Notes: generated by a model not told the origin, from the letters alone. A stretch of DNA of 64,000 bases from Podospora pseudoanserina (GCF_035222485.1 NC_085920.1:3410001-3474000); one strand, 5' to 3'; shown: positions 10,801 through 20,969, counted from the stretch's first letter. Numbers and translations: made by a program.

Positions 10801-11648
10801 TCCTAGGGTCAGATTACACCGAGGGCATCCCGGGTATCGGTCCCGTCACGGCCGTTGAGATCCTATCTGAATTCCCAGGTCGGGAGGGTCTCTCCGATTT
10901 CAAGACGTGGTGGGAGGACGTCCAAAGCGGGAAACGGCCCAAGGAGGCGGATGCTTCTTCCCCCTTTCGCAGAAAATTCAGAAAGGGTCAGGCTACCAAG
11001 TTGTTTCTCCCGTTGGGGTTCCCTTCACCGGCGGTGTTTGAGGCTTATTTGCATCCAGAGGTGGATTCCTCCCAGGAGCAGTTTCAATGGGGGGTGCCGG
11101 ATCTGGAAGGGTTGAGACAGTTTCTGATGAGCACGATTGGGTGGAGCAAGGAGAGGACGGATGAGGTGCTTGTGCCGGTGATAAGGGATGTGAATAGACG
11201 GGAGGCCGAAGGGACGCAGGCGAATATTACGAGGTATTTTGAGGGGGGTGTCGGGAGCGGGACGCAGAGGGAGGCGTTCGCGCCGAGGAGGGTGGGAAGG
11301 GGTGGGGGGGGGAGTAAGAGGATGGCGGAGGCGGTGGGGAGGTTGAAGGCTAGGAGGGGGGCGGTGGGCAGTGGGGGGTTGTCGATGGAGATGCCGGTTG
11401 CTATTCCTGCGGAGAAGGGGAAGGGGAAGGGGAAGGGGAGGAAGAGGAAGGCGAGGGAGGCGGAGATCGTTGAGGAAGAAGAGGTTGTGGGTGAAGAGGA
11501 TGAGGTGGTGCGGGAGGATGAAGAGGTCGATGATGATGATGATGATGTTGTTGTGGTCGCTGGCAGGAGTAAAGGAGGCAAAGGGGAGGGGAAAGCGACT
11601 GCTGGTAGAGGGAGGGGACGTGGTCGAGGGAAGCGATCCAAGGCATAG
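7821..11648 (+). CDS. RAD2: DNA repair endonuclease Rad2/XPG (Rad13)
   Basis: Structure-specific 5'-3' flap endonuclease making the 3' incision of nucleotide excision repair. It is a single exon of 1275 residues, within the range of Rad2/XPG. The N-nuclease domain (about 1-95) begins MGVQGLWTVVQPCAR and has the acidic residues in LAVDASIW and FVFDGG. The I-nuclease domain (about 895-1010) contains PYITAPMEAEAQCAEL, VTDDSDTFLFG and LLGSDYTEGIPGIGPV (helix-2-turn-helix). A long acidic spacer lies between them. It has a UIM-like segment (ELNRAIALSLEQ, about 423-434) and three FEDV motifs at about 362, 454 and 773. After the core come QANITRYF (about 1133-1140), a PCNA-binding-like box, and a lysine/arginine-rich tail fitting nuclear localisation. 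The start ATG sits in a good CCACCATGG context. Confidence 0.96.
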   Translation: MGVQGLWTVVQPCARPTNLATLNRKRLAVDASIWIYQFLKAVRDKEGNALRNSHIVGFFRRLCKLLWYGVKPVFVFDGGAPALKRATLQGRRRRREGRREDAARTAGKLLAVQMHRLAEEEEEKRQRRMAGADDEEQEELPSMENIVYADELGLSKQERQRNRKFHKQDAYHLPELQNGIEAMGKPDDPRIMSVEELEEYARQFNCGENINLYDFSKIDFDGEFFKSLPPADRYNILNAARLRSRLRMGLSKEQLDVMFPDRMAFSRFQIERVKERNYLTQRLMLEMGMTSTDMTVNASRVAGDRNREYILVKNEGAEGGWALGVVTRDKDKGKAHKPIDVDALDFQYQNPDDEDEWEDEEFEDVPIEGLNRLPKITSRAAYERAQNFGSARQQLYNSLQGDECEEDDDEALFVNDGEVMAAEDEELNRAIALSLEQNHDVSKEKEDEDEDEGFEDVPAPTWTQRAAPEVSRPIASTSGTMIAHIVNNRANAAVKKPQEKDDSDSDSDGDLHTALAAARKKQPKPKPVQKSNVKNSFDGPLPFEKLDWRSAFGGSKPSAPAPKPTAAVETTEKPRQVETGDLEAESDEEAGGFIKEPSETAKAEKPVVSEKKDDDEPLPLPPWLTDNTDITEHVRRQQQIENQQNAEDEELAQFHQLQRRKEQYVEIESSSDDDSDIEILDAPPESIVQTLLRARSPPGRPGASLPSLQDDLDKETASNDAEQNPAAATTPPPAEEFESSETPMELDAVGKQPLETAPPASAPQESEDEDVEFEDVVVPSAGEPSAAPSAIAIDDAEAFLESGDEEAPDLPPSEQPRIEGLASAINSDEIFTRDDSPEYDEFYDPEEEELLAQMAEEAEEHARFASQLNNKTQRENQEAYEQELRALRTQQKKDRRDADEVTQVMVTECQALLRLFGVPYITAPMEAEAQCAELVRLNLVDGIVTDDSDTFLFGGTRVYKNMFNSNKFVECYLLRDLEDELELSREQLIALAQLLGSDYTEGIPGIGPVTAVEILSEFPGREGLSDFKTWWEDVQSGKRPKEADASSPFRRKFRKGQATKLFLPLGFPSPAVFEAYLHPEVDSSQEQFQWGVPDLEGLRQFLMSTIGWSKERTDEVLVPVIRDVNRREAEGTQANITRYFEGGVGSGTQREAFAPRRVGRGGGGSKRMAEAVGRLKARRGAVGSGGLSMEMPVAIPAEKGKGKGKGRKRKAREAEIVEEEEVVGEEDEVVREDEEVDDDDDDVVVVAGRSKGGKGEGKATAGRGRGRGRGKRSKA

Positions 11649-12211
11649 CCTGACAGACGTTGTCATAGGATATTGTACAAATATGATGAGTCAATTGAAA
11701 AAAAAGAAAGAAAAAAGTGCAAAAAATAACCCCCTCGAATCGAACGGTATGCGAAGCGCAGGTGTCAGCGTCAAAATCCCCAAACTCCTCCTCTCCCACG
11801 ATCATGAAAATGAAACCTGGACAAGGAAGGTGTCTCCTTTTCCACCAGGTTATCAAGCCCCCACTCGGGTAATGACCATGGAGCGGATTTTACCTCTGAC
11901 AAAAGAGACACGGAGGGAGAGGGTGATGGGGTTGTGGTTGTTGGATTTTGGGCAACGTAAAATGGTGGAGCCGGAGGCGGTGCTGAAGGAGATGGGGGAT
12001 GGAGGGGAGGTATGATTTTGAGGTGTTTATGAGGAGTTATGAGGAGTATGCGGGGGACTTTTTGTAGATGGCTTACCTTTTGAGCATTGTTGTGGGCTTC
12101 AAGCTGGAAGTTTACTTGGGGACAAGGACGGGCTAAAAATCTTGTCAATCATATGATGGACAGGCGGTGCGAACTTTTTGAGCACACGTCTCTCCATACC
12201 TCGATTGTATG

Positions 12212-12269
<58 letters not shown>

Positions 12270-12358
12270 TGTGTCTGACTTTATTCTCTAATCTTGCTCC
12301 GTCTCCGTTTCTTCTACCTCTTCTCACCTTCTAACCCCCTCACCCTCCTCACCCCCCC
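11649..12358. other. convergent 3' region RAD2/ene-reductase
   Basis: No convincing gene. The spacer holds an A-rich stretch (11697-11716) and a TA/GT microsatellite at 12207-12268. Histidine/threonine-repeat frames across the microsatellite are artefacts. Confidence 0.6.
12207..12268. repeat. (TA)n(GT)n microsatellite
   Basis: A compound dinucleotide array, TA units followed by about 20 GT units, lies in the spacer between the 3' ends of RAD2 and the ene-reductase. Confidence 0.95.
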
Positions 12359-13715
12359 TCACAACTTCCCCTGCTCCACCTTCTTCTTCTTCTTGGGAAA
12401 AGGCGCCCTAGAATACTGCAACGGCAACCTAACCCCCACCCCGAGCTCGCTCGCCACCTTGGGCACAAACTCTGGCTCCCTCAAATACTGCCTCGCAACC
12501 AGCACCAAATCCGCCTTGGCCTTGGTCCCGTGTTCACCATCCACCTCCACCGTCCCATCACTCTCCACCACATCCTTGGCCATTTCGGCGTTGGCAATCA
12601 TGCCCACCGCTCCGATGAGCATCTTCTTGCCCTCTTTCCTGAGATGCTCCCTAATCTCGCTCGCCAAATCAACTTGATAGTACGGGTGCACTTCAATCTT
12701 CTGGGCAGGGTTGTTGCCGCCAGAGGAAACATCCAACAGATCAACGCCCAGGTCAGCAACGAGGGAGGCAATCTTTTTGGACTCGCCAAGGTCGAGGGAG
12801 GGTTGGCCAAGGTGGGACATCCACTCCGTCGCTGAGATGCGAAGGAAGAGGGGCATGGATTCTGGGATGACGGAGCGGACGGCGGTGATGATCTCCATCA
12901 AGAGACGGACGCGGTTCTCAAAGGGGAGGCCGCCGTACTGGTCGGTTCGTTGCTTTGGGGGGTGTTAATACAGTTCCAGACCGGAAAAAGACAGAGGAGG
13001 GTTGACTTGCGTTTGTGATTGGGGACAAGAATTCAGTGAGGAGGTATCCGTGAGCACCATGAATCTCAATGAGGTCAACACCGGCCTCCACCGCCCGCCT
13101 AGCAGCGTCCTTCCAGCTCCGAACAAACCCCCTGATTTGCTCCAACGTCATCTCCTTTGGCGCGGGGAACCCCTCCGCCCAGGGGATGGGGCTGGGAGCC
13201 CAAAGATTATCCGGCCATCCGCCCAGTTCTTCGGTAGCCACCTCCTTCCCCAGGGTGCGATAATGCCACGGGGCCAAGGTAGACGCTTTGCGCCCGGCGT
13301 GGGCGAGTTGGATCCCTACTTTTTGTCCCTGGGAGTGGATGAAATCTGTCACGCGCTTGATGGGGGCAATCTGGGAGTCTTGCCAGAGGCCCGAGTCTTC
13401 CGGAGAGATGCGGCCGTTGGGGGTCACGGCGGTGGCTTCGATGATGGTGAGGGGGGTGCCGTGGAGGGCGTACTGCCCCAGGTGGACAAGGTGGAAGTCG
13501 GTCAGGTGGCCGTTGGAGGCCGAGTACATGCACATGGGGGAGACGGCGAAGCGGTTTTGGAGGGTGAGGCCGCGGATGGTGAGGGGGGTGAAGACGGTTG
13601 GGACGGGGGTGGCATCATTTATGAGGGCGGTGCCGGCTGGGGGGTCTTGGGCGGGTGTGTAGAAGGGGACGCCGGGGGCAGGGGCGCTGGCGGTGGGGAG
13701 TTTTAAGACTGTCAT
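12359..13715 (-). CDS. YqjM-type NADH:flavin oxidoreductase (ene-reductase)
   Basis: FMN-dependent old-yellow-enzyme-family reductase of activated C=C bonds. Two exons, 13011-13715 and 12359-12952, give 432 residues. The intron is of the GC-AG class (GCAAGT..AAAG, branch-like TATTAACAC). Splicing there rebuilds EFLSPITN-QRTDQYGG, which is diagnostic for the family. Other motifs are FAVSPMCMYSA (the active-site cysteine of the YqjM class), HLGQYALHG, IQLAHAGRKAS, EIHGAHGYLL, and LLDVSSGGN near the FMN phosphate. The start at 13715 is chosen because the sequence upstream (to 13958) lacks family character. It is probably cytosolic, with no signal peptide. The physiological substrate is not predictable. 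Confidence 0.93.
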
Positions 13716-15667
13716 TGTTGCTGTGGTTGTGATGGTGGTGAGAGAAGGTGTGTAAAGTGTTGGACAGGGAGGGGTATGAGGGTGAGGGGTCAACGATGTC
13801 AATCGAGGAAGGGGTGCCTGCGTCACGTTGAAGACATATCCAGGATTGTCACCGGCAGCGAAATGATAGGTACTTATGTATATTTCTCGATCAGATAACA
13901 AGGTAAAGCCGGCAGTTGGTTGCTGAATAATACCAAATCTGCCCACCAAATCCACCAAACATGAGGGGGGGCAATCGAGATTCCCCGCCGGTAACCGTTT
14001 GCCCGATTTCCAATCCAGGAATTCGGGCCCGTGATGGTGTCATCGGCCACGCATGAAGACGGATCGGATCTTTGCTGAGTAAACTCCCGGAGCACGAAGG
14101 GAACAAACCACCCCGGAACCCGGGGAAGGATTTTCATGGAAACATTTCTCAAGCTTCAGACGGCCCGTACCAGCAATCCATGGGCTTGGATATCGGGCAA
14201 GTGTCGGTATCACCACTGCTGCACCTGGCGAACGAGGTGGGATTAGCCCCGGTTGCGCGGGACGTTTTTGTTCAACGCTGAATAATCCATGCTTTCATCA
14301 GCAATTGAGTTTCAGCCGCAACGACTTTTTTGGTGTGTCGCAAAAGATGAAGGGTTGTCCGTGACGTCGAAAATGTAGAGGGGCAATGATGTCCCGCTTT
14401 TACTATGGGGTAGCAACCCTAACCCTGACCTACACCATTCAAGGCTGTTTATTGTTCGAGTTCAATCCCTTTATTGCCAATGGCACCCATTTATATCTTC
14501 TGATAAATATTATTGCCTGAACAATTCTCAATTTCATGCTTTCCATCAAGGCCGAAATAGCGCTCCATTGAAGATTCACCGACAGCAACTGGGGTACCTA
14601 CCGAGCATCCGAACCCCCCACTGATTTTCATTGCCCTGTTGCATCGCCTCTGAATAAATATCCGGTCCAATCTTGCCGGGTTTATGCCCCTCTCTCTTCT
14701 TTCTCTCTTATCGTTCAATTCCCACGTGTTTTTTCATGTTTTGCTTGTCATCCCAAGTCCTCGTCGATCATGTTTCCCTTCGCAATGCTTCCTTCCCATC
14801 CATGTCTGTGTAGCAATCATGCAAACAATTCCCCCCATCGAAACTCGAAACATGACCCGAGCGTCCCTTCGTGATTGGTGTGGGGGGCAGCCATCTCGAA
14901 ACACTCGCCAAAAGCGCTGCGACCTGCAAGAAAAAGTCCGGGGTGTGTTTGGTGGTGGTGGTGCCAGTGGTGCCAAGCTTTCAGGGGCAGCTCTCAAGCA
15001 AACATCACAGTCACACTCGGGGGTCGTTTACCGGTGCGATCACGCTTTGCTTTTGGGTGCCCAGCAGCAAAGTGTTGAAACGAAACACGGGGGGGAGCCA
15101 CCTTGAACGGGTGTTCGCTTCGGGGACAAGGGTTGATTGATTGTTCAACAGATCCGGGAAAGAAAGAAGCCCAAAAAAAGATCCGAGAGCCTTGGGCCAT
15201 GAGAGAAATTGGGTCACGATGCCACCTCGCGTCGTCTGACGCTTGTGAGAAAACAATCCCTGGTGGCCCACGCGGGGGAGGGTGGGACAGGCATGAGAGC
15301 TCGAGAACAATCTACTTGAGATGGGGAAACCCCCCTCTCGCCACACACGAAGTCTATTTCGTCGTCTTCTCTCTTTGTTTTTTGTTTCGTTTTTTTTTTT
15401 TTTTTTTTTTCGTTAAAACAAAAACTGCTGGGTAAGCTGTGTTGTGTGCTGAGTGGATCGTTTTGTCTGTTTGTTGCTTGGCTGGCCATAATACTATTGT
15501 CTTGCTGCTGAGCGGCAATCGAAACAAAAAGACAACCTACAGTAGAAGACCACCAACAACTCACAAAGTCGGCCGGCTTGAGGTTGGACTTTGTTCACCA
15601 TCATTTATACCGTGGTGTCCTTTTATCAACTGTTCGCAACACGTTGGCAGCAAAAACAACAGACAAG
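13716..15667. promoter_or_regulatory. divergent upstream region ene-reductase/BTB gene
   Basis: Almost 2 kb without a convincing gene. It contains a telomere-like AACCCTAACCCTGACC at 14415-14430 and a T20-class homopolymer at about 15390-15411. The last ~500 bases look like a leader for the BTB gene. Open frames of 60-140 codons here overlap each other on both strands and lack recognisable motifs. Confidence 0.5.
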
Positions 15668-16796
15668 ATGAGGTGGAGTAACAAGCGCTCTGTCATCGGG
15701 GAGTAAGTCACCTCACCTCTTACTTCCACCTCACATATCACACACATCATCAACTGACCACCGCCACCATCATCACAGCCTCGAAGGCTGCGAAGTCGTC
15801 CGCGTCCTCGTGGGCGAGGAACAACGCGAGTTCACCCTCCACCGCAAGCTCCTCTGCGACAGCTGCACCTTTTTCAGAACCAACATCGAGGCCATCCCCA
15901 CCCCCTCCCCTTCCAGCGCCTCCAGTTCAGAACAAGATGAAGAAGACTCAGTCCTATGGCTCCCCTCCGAAGCACCAGACATGTTCGAAATCTTCGTCCT
16001 CTGGCTCTACCAACGCCGCCGCTTCCACACCTTCATGGACGACGTGATCCGCACCATCTCGCCCGACGAATGCCGCGCCGTCCGCACCAACCTCGTCCGC
16101 CTCCACCTCTTCGCCGCGATTATCGACCTCCCCGGCCTCCAAGACCTAGCCATGGACGCCCTGCAGGACATGTACCTCCGTTTCGACTGGGACATGTCCC
16201 CCCGCTTCTTGGCGTTCATCTACGGCGACTGCGACCCCGAACATGCGGTCAGGCTCAGAAAATGGGGAGTGGCAATGCTAGCCTGGACGCTCCACGGGGC
16301 GGAGAAGGCGTTCCTGTTAAACAACCAGATCGACAAGCTGTTTGCTGCTTTCCCGCAGCTAAAGGCGGATTATCAGCTTCATTTGGAAAAGATGCAGCAG
16401 AGCAGGGCGGACGTGAGGTTGAAGAACCCGCAGTTGCGGCTGCCGGCCAACAAACTGAGGAGCGGGGAGAGGTTCTTTGGGTTTAGGCAGTGCACGTTTC
16501 ATAGTCACCGGGCGATGGTGGGGGAGGGGACCTGTCCTCACACGTTGGAGATGCAGAGGAGGCCGGAGGGGAGGCAGTCGGCTACTTGGTTTGGGAGGAG
16601 GGAGAGTCAGTATCATCGGGATGTGGGGAGTCTTGGCCGTGCCGGTGGCGGTGGGGAGGGGAGGAAGGGTGGGGATGAGGGGATGGGGATGGGGAGTGGT
16701 GAGGAGAGTGATGATGATGATGATGATGATGGTAATATCATCAGCCCGGTGGGGGATTTGGATTTGAATGAGATGTCTTATTTGGATTTGTCATGA
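15668..16796 (+). CDS. BTB/POZ-domain protein
   Basis: Predicted BTB-domain protein; in fungi such single-domain proteins are often of unknown function, and some act as CUL3 adaptors. Two exons, 15668-15702 and 15779-16796, give 350 residues. The intron is GTAAGT..TCACAG with a CAACTGAC branch-like site. The BTB core follows the splice: LEGCEVVRVLVGEEQREFTLHRKLLCDSCTFF, then an insertion rich in S/P/E, then PDMFEIFVLWLYQRRR. The middle (about 100-220) is alpha-helical and resembles the post-BTB part of many fungal proteins (RLHLFAAIIDLPGLQDLAMDAL). The tail is low complexity, glycine- and aspartate-rich, with a GAT repeat coding D. The start is the only ATG that yields an intact first strand after splicing. 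Confidence 0.85.
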
Positions 16797-17084
16797 GGTG
16801 AGTGTGTGTGTGTGTGTGTTTGTGTGTGTGTGTGCGAATGGGGTGATGATGAACGAGCAAAGGGGAGGGAGCACAGATGAGGTGTTCAAGCGATCGAGGT
16901 CGGCTTCGAGGGAACAAAGACGAGGTGGGGATGGGTTGAATACAACAATGATATTGTTCTATAGGGACCGAGGGGATCGTTTCAGGGTTCTCGCCCGCAT
17001 TCTCTCTTTTCGGGGCAGCTTGGCAATAATGCGGAACAACAGCACCAGAGTTGGAGCAGACAGAGCGTGCGTGTCCGAAAGATT

Positions 17085-17144
<60 letters not shown>

Positions 17145-18142
17145 AGAGAGAGACAGACAGACAGGCACGCGCCATACAAGACTCGACAAGTTTGACGATT
17201 CCGCCACCTACCAAACCAACCCCCCTCCGGGCCGATTCGCGAATGTCCGAGCATCGAGATATCATGATCACCAAACACGCCGGCCTGCCTCTTCGCGAAG
17301 TTGCGGCTGACAGATAGCCCGTTGGAGCCTGGTCATGTTCGTGGTGGTATCATTTATGGTGGTGGGCGGCTAGCAGGCAAAGAAAGGGACGGCGATGGAG
17401 TTTTGGAAGTTGGGATAGAGAATCTATCTACCGATAGAGAGATAGACCACAGCAACTGGCAGGCAGCCTTAGTTACTACCAGACTGTTTGTTGTAATATA
17501 TAATAACACTAATCAATCAGCATGAAGAAGAAGTACATGCTTTGTACTCATCATCTTTGGCCACCAAGTGTCATTCTCTGCCAGCACAAGGTGTTCTTTG
17601 TGTGTGTGTGGTTTGTTGCAAGGCTCTAATCGAGTCTTCTTTATCTTTCTGACTGTCGATCGACCCTACGGCGGGAAAGTATCTCGCGTCTTTGCCCACC
17701 TCATATAGATACTGGTTCAATACGGCGCAGAAATGTTCTCCCAACAGCATGATTGTCCATTGAACAATGTAAACTCACAGCCGGAAAAAAAAAGAAAAAG
17801 AAAAAGAGAAAAAAAATATCCTCAACACTCAGTTCATGTCTACATGAACATGACCACAGTTGAGAATGCCAATTTCCTCTTTCTTTTTTTTTTTTTTTTT
17901 GTTCAGATTTCTCAGTTTTTCTCACAAATCACATTACATATCACATCACAGGTCAATATCATCAATACTTGTTGTGGTTGGGTTAAAAAATCTATTGTCA
18001 GCTTCTTGTCTATTCACTGATGGACTTACCCTGGTTTTTTTTTATTTTTATTTTTTTGTGTTATCTCATGTTAGCAGCAAACATCACCAGTCCAATGAAA
18101 TGGGGAGTTTAGAAATATGTGTAAGAAAAGATACTCACTCAC
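16797..18142. other. convergent 3' region BTB/amidoligase
   Basis: No gene is recognised in 1.35 kb. It contains a GT run (16803-16833), a long CA/GA array (17084-17162), A/G-rich (17785-17818) and T-rich stretches (17880-17900, 18036-18057). Three-prime regions of both flanking genes presumably end here. Confidence 0.6.
17084..17162. repeat. (CA)n/(GA)n microsatellite
   Basis: About 28 CA units followed by a short GA/CAGA run. It produces threonine/histidine and valine/cysteine pseudo-frames on the two strands. Confidence 0.95.
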
Positions 18143-20101
18143 TCACCTTCTATCCCCCAACCCCAAGTCCCTCCAGTTAGCGTCAAACTGATCAGCCTTA
18201 GCCCCGAGCCTGCTATGCATATCATGGTAGTCATCGACAATCCTTTGGACGGTCTTGTTCCACTTGGCCATAAGATCATCGTGCTCTGCAGAGGATCTAC
18301 TCCCCTTGACAGGGCGGGGCACATTTATGTGAGTAGAAGAATTATCCCACCGACCCATCAGCTCTTTTGTATCGGGAGAGGTGGGCACAGTTTCCGCCAT
18401 GGCAAAGGGGGGACGCCAGCCCGTGGCGTGAGCCGCATGGGTGTGAGGCTTCGGAACAAGCGAGACCCGTCGAGAGGGAGCAGGCGTTGGTGTGACGACT
18501 TCTGCTGTACCACCAGCCTGCTTAGTCACAGGCCAGTCCGACTCGAAAAAGCCGGGCCCTTGACGCGCTTCGGGAGAGTTGTCCAGTGAGGCGTTCGGGG
18601 TGATTTTTTGGTTGTTCTGGACGCCGGTGAACCAGTGCTTGTCGCCCAGCTTGCGGAGAGATTTCTCGAAGAAGCCGGCCTCGCCGAAGGCGCCGCAGTC
18701 GATCATGAGGGAGATCATGTCGTAGTTGTGCGGCTCGCCAGCAAGCGCGGCATTGTGGGCATCGATGAGGTTCCAGACGACGGTCCAGTAGGAAGCATCG
18801 TCGGCTGTTGTGCAGAAGCGGAAGATGGCGAGACAGACGCTTGACCAGGCGGCGATGGTGGTTGGGTCGAAGGCGCCAGTTGCCTCGCGGAATTCGACTG
18901 TATTGTACCCCTTCCAGGCGTTTTCTGTGTCGTAGTGGGCGAAGTTGTAGTTGAGCCGATTGTAATAATCCTTTTCGTAGCTGAGAAGCTTAGCAACTCT
19001 ATGCCTGGTGGTCGCACATAGAATGTAAGCGATGCCCTTCTCCACGGTCATGTCGGCCTTTTGAATTTTGGCAAGGTCCTCAGGCTCCCTACGGACGCGA
19101 ATGTTGTAAACATAAGGCCGAATACGGTCCCAGGCAGCCGCTGGAACCCGCGCTGGGCGCATGGCTGGAAACATGGTGCTGGAGCTCTCTGACCTGCCAT
19201 GAAGGGCATGCCGCAGCACGGTGGAGGGTGGTGGCACGGGCACTGTTGGTGGACGAGGAGGTAAAGTGGGATCGGGAAAGCGAGTGGTAAGTTTGAACTC
19301 CTTCCTTCTGTCTCTTCCATACTCCGCATTCGCGTCGTCGACAGGTGTGTTCTCATCCTCGAGGACCCTGAGGAATTCTTGTCCGTTGGCCAACTGACTC
19401 GTGGTTGAAACCGGTTGAGCATACGTGTTGATTTGACGTTCTGGCGGGTGGGCGCAGTACAAAAAGCGATCGGCAGCCCAAATCAAGGCGCCCGCCCTTT
19501 GAAAGGCCTCAAAGCCGAATTTGTCACTCTTCCATCCCAACTCCCCCGTCTCGGGATCGATTTGCTCTCTTGCACCAGCACCCACGTGAACGTGGAAGCC
19601 TGTTCGGATGTTGACCCGCCAACGGAGAAGGGTGCTCAAGGCAATGACAATGTCCTGGACATGGCGATGGGCTGCAGGGCAATCCCACATGGCAGCAGAG
19701 ACCAGCTCTATGCTTGATGCCTTTTGTCCTTTCGGTTCATAAACGCGGTCGTCGGTCACACTGACATCTTGATGGGCCGCCCAAGCTGTTGTCGGAGTCA
19801 TGTAGATATCGGGGTGGAGTTCAGGCCCTGGCGCCTGCATCAATTCTGTACCTCTCGAGCTCGACCGCTGAAACTTGGCTCCGGGAACAGTCAAGATGAC
19901 TTTCTCGAGTTTCTCCTCGATCCATTCAGTAATGTATGCATCCCAAGGTGCCTCCATGAGCTCAGGCATCAAAGCCTCCTCTTCAGGAGAAACCAGGGTG
20001 GATGTGTTGGGAGGATCCGCGACCCATTGCTTGTGGCAGATGATCACTTCCAGCTCAATGCCGAAAGAGAGTTTGTTGTCTTTGCTGCTGATAAGAGTCA
20101 T
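18143..20101 (-). CDS. amidoligase-like protein (COOH-NH2 ligase superfamily)
   Basis: Predicted amidoligase (Pfam Amidoligase_2 type), related in fold to glutamine synthetase and GCS. The family is proposed to form amide or peptide bonds at carboxylates; fungal members have no established substrate. The protein is 652 residues in one exon from the ATG at 20101. Near the N-terminus is KLSFGIELEVIICHK, the GIELE metal/ATP-binding strand. GFHVHVGAG follows in the first half, and YNTVEFREATGAFDPTTIAAW near 420-445 is the family's third motif. The last ~150 residues are low complexity and lie outside the domain. An in-frame extension to 20431 exists but is built on a minisatellite and is not used here. 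A consensus donor (AAG|GTGAGT) overlaps the stop, so a further 3' exon is possible. Confidence 0.82.
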   Translation of the reverse strand: MTLISSKDNKLSFGIELEVIICHKQWVADPPNTSTLVSPEEEALMPELMEAPWDAYITEWIEEKLEKVILTVPGAKFQRSSSRGTELMQAPGPELHPDIYMTPTTAWAAHQDVSVTDDRVYEPKGQKASSIELVSAAMWDCPAAHRHVQDIVIALSTLLRWRVNIRTGFHVHVGAGAREQIDPETGELGWKSDKFGFEAFQRAGALIWAADRFLYCAHPPERQINTYAQPVSTTSQLANGQEFLRVLEDENTPVDDANAEYGRDRRKEFKLTTRFPDPTLPPRPPTVPVPPPSTVLRHALHGRSESSSTMFPAMRPARVPAAAWDRIRPYVYNIRVRREPEDLAKIQKADMTVEKGIAYILCATTRHRVAKLLSYEKDYYNRLNYNFAHYDTENAWKGYNTVEFREATGAFDPTTIAAWSSVCLAIFRFCTTADDASYWTVVWNLIDAHNAALAGEPHNYDMISLMIDCGAFGEAGFFEKSLRKLGDKHWFTGVQNNQKITPNASLDNSPEARQGPGFFESDWPVTKQAGGTAEVVTPTPAPSRRVSLVPKPHTHAAHATGWRPPFAMAETVPTSPDTKELMGRWDNSSTHINVPRPVKGSRSSAEHDDLMAKWNKTVQRIVDDYHDMHSRLGAKADQFDANWRDLGLGDRR

Positions 20102-20969
20102 CTTGACGGTGGCCGTGTGGTGATGGTGTAGTGTAGAGTTGATGTTGTAGTGTATGTAGAGTTGATGCTGTAGTGTAGTGTTGGTGTTGTAGTGCAGTGT
20201 TGATGTTGTAGTGCAGTGTTGATGTTGTAGTGGTGATATTGTAGTGTTTGATGGGATGGTTTGTGCTGTCACCGGATACAGTGACTGTTGTTTGTCGGAT
20301 GATATGGATAGAAAAGACTCGAGTCCAACCTGGAGGAAAGTCGGGTGGTTAAATAGAGATACCCAACTGAGCGATGGTGGCAGCAGGTACTTGCATTGTT
20401 GGCATCCTCTCAAGAGTGGCGTCCCAAACACAATGCTATTGTCTCAGTCTCTGCCTGCAGTTGTCCTAAGGGAAGCAGCCCTGTTGGGTGAACAAGGAGC
20501 AGCGCCGTAGAAGAATGCCATTGTTCGTCTTGTGTACTAGGCAAAGAACCGTAGCTACCCTCCAAAATCCAACGAAACCAGTTAATTCAGGGCCTCAGGT
20601 GAAAAGGTGATATATGAACAAAGCATCAACACTCGATGGCGGTGCATTTATTGAAGAGACATCATAACTACGTAAACAAAGGAAAAGACTGCAGATGAAA
20701 CTTCATAGAAGCTCCGTTGTTGACACTCGGGTCAAGAACATGCTTTTTATATACATGAGAGAGACGTCATCCAAGGAAAAGATTTCTCAAGAAGAGTGAA
20801 ACACTATGCGTGGGTAATGTGTATGGGTATCATCATGTCGTACAGATTCGTTAGGAAAGTGGCGTTGTGGTCGTTGTCATCGTAGTTGGTCGTCGTTGTC
20901 GTCTCATTCATGATCGGTATATCGTTCATCGGAAACTTTCTGGTCTGGCCTTCATACCAGATTGCTGAT
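20102..20969. promoter_or_regulatory. amidoligase leader/promoter and CFEM 3' flank
   Basis: Upstream of the amidoligase ATG lies a minisatellite (20127-20251), then about 700 bases with no gene up to the stop of the CFEM gene. No operator is recognised. Confidence 0.5.
20127..20251. repeat. ~19-bp minisatellite in the amidoligase leader
   Basis: Imperfect tandem copies of a 19-base unit close to GTGCAGTGTTGATGTTGTA, about six copies with some shortened units. Two adjacent copies (about 20190-20230) are identical. It starts about 25 bases upstream of the amidoligase start codon and so is probably transcribed. Confidence 0.88.

Noticed and set aside
12145-12327. Histidine/threonine-repeat frame
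   Set aside because: It is produced by the TA/GT microsatellite and has no other coding content. Similar frames at 16741-17310 and 24301-24608 were rejected for the same reason.
14415-14430. Subtelomeric location suggested by the telomere-like motif
   Set aside because: Fewer than two full repeats, surrounded by conserved single-copy housekeeping genes.
20102-20431. N-terminal extension of the amidoligase
   Set aside because: The translation is minisatellite and low complexity. The family domain begins right after the ATG at 20101.
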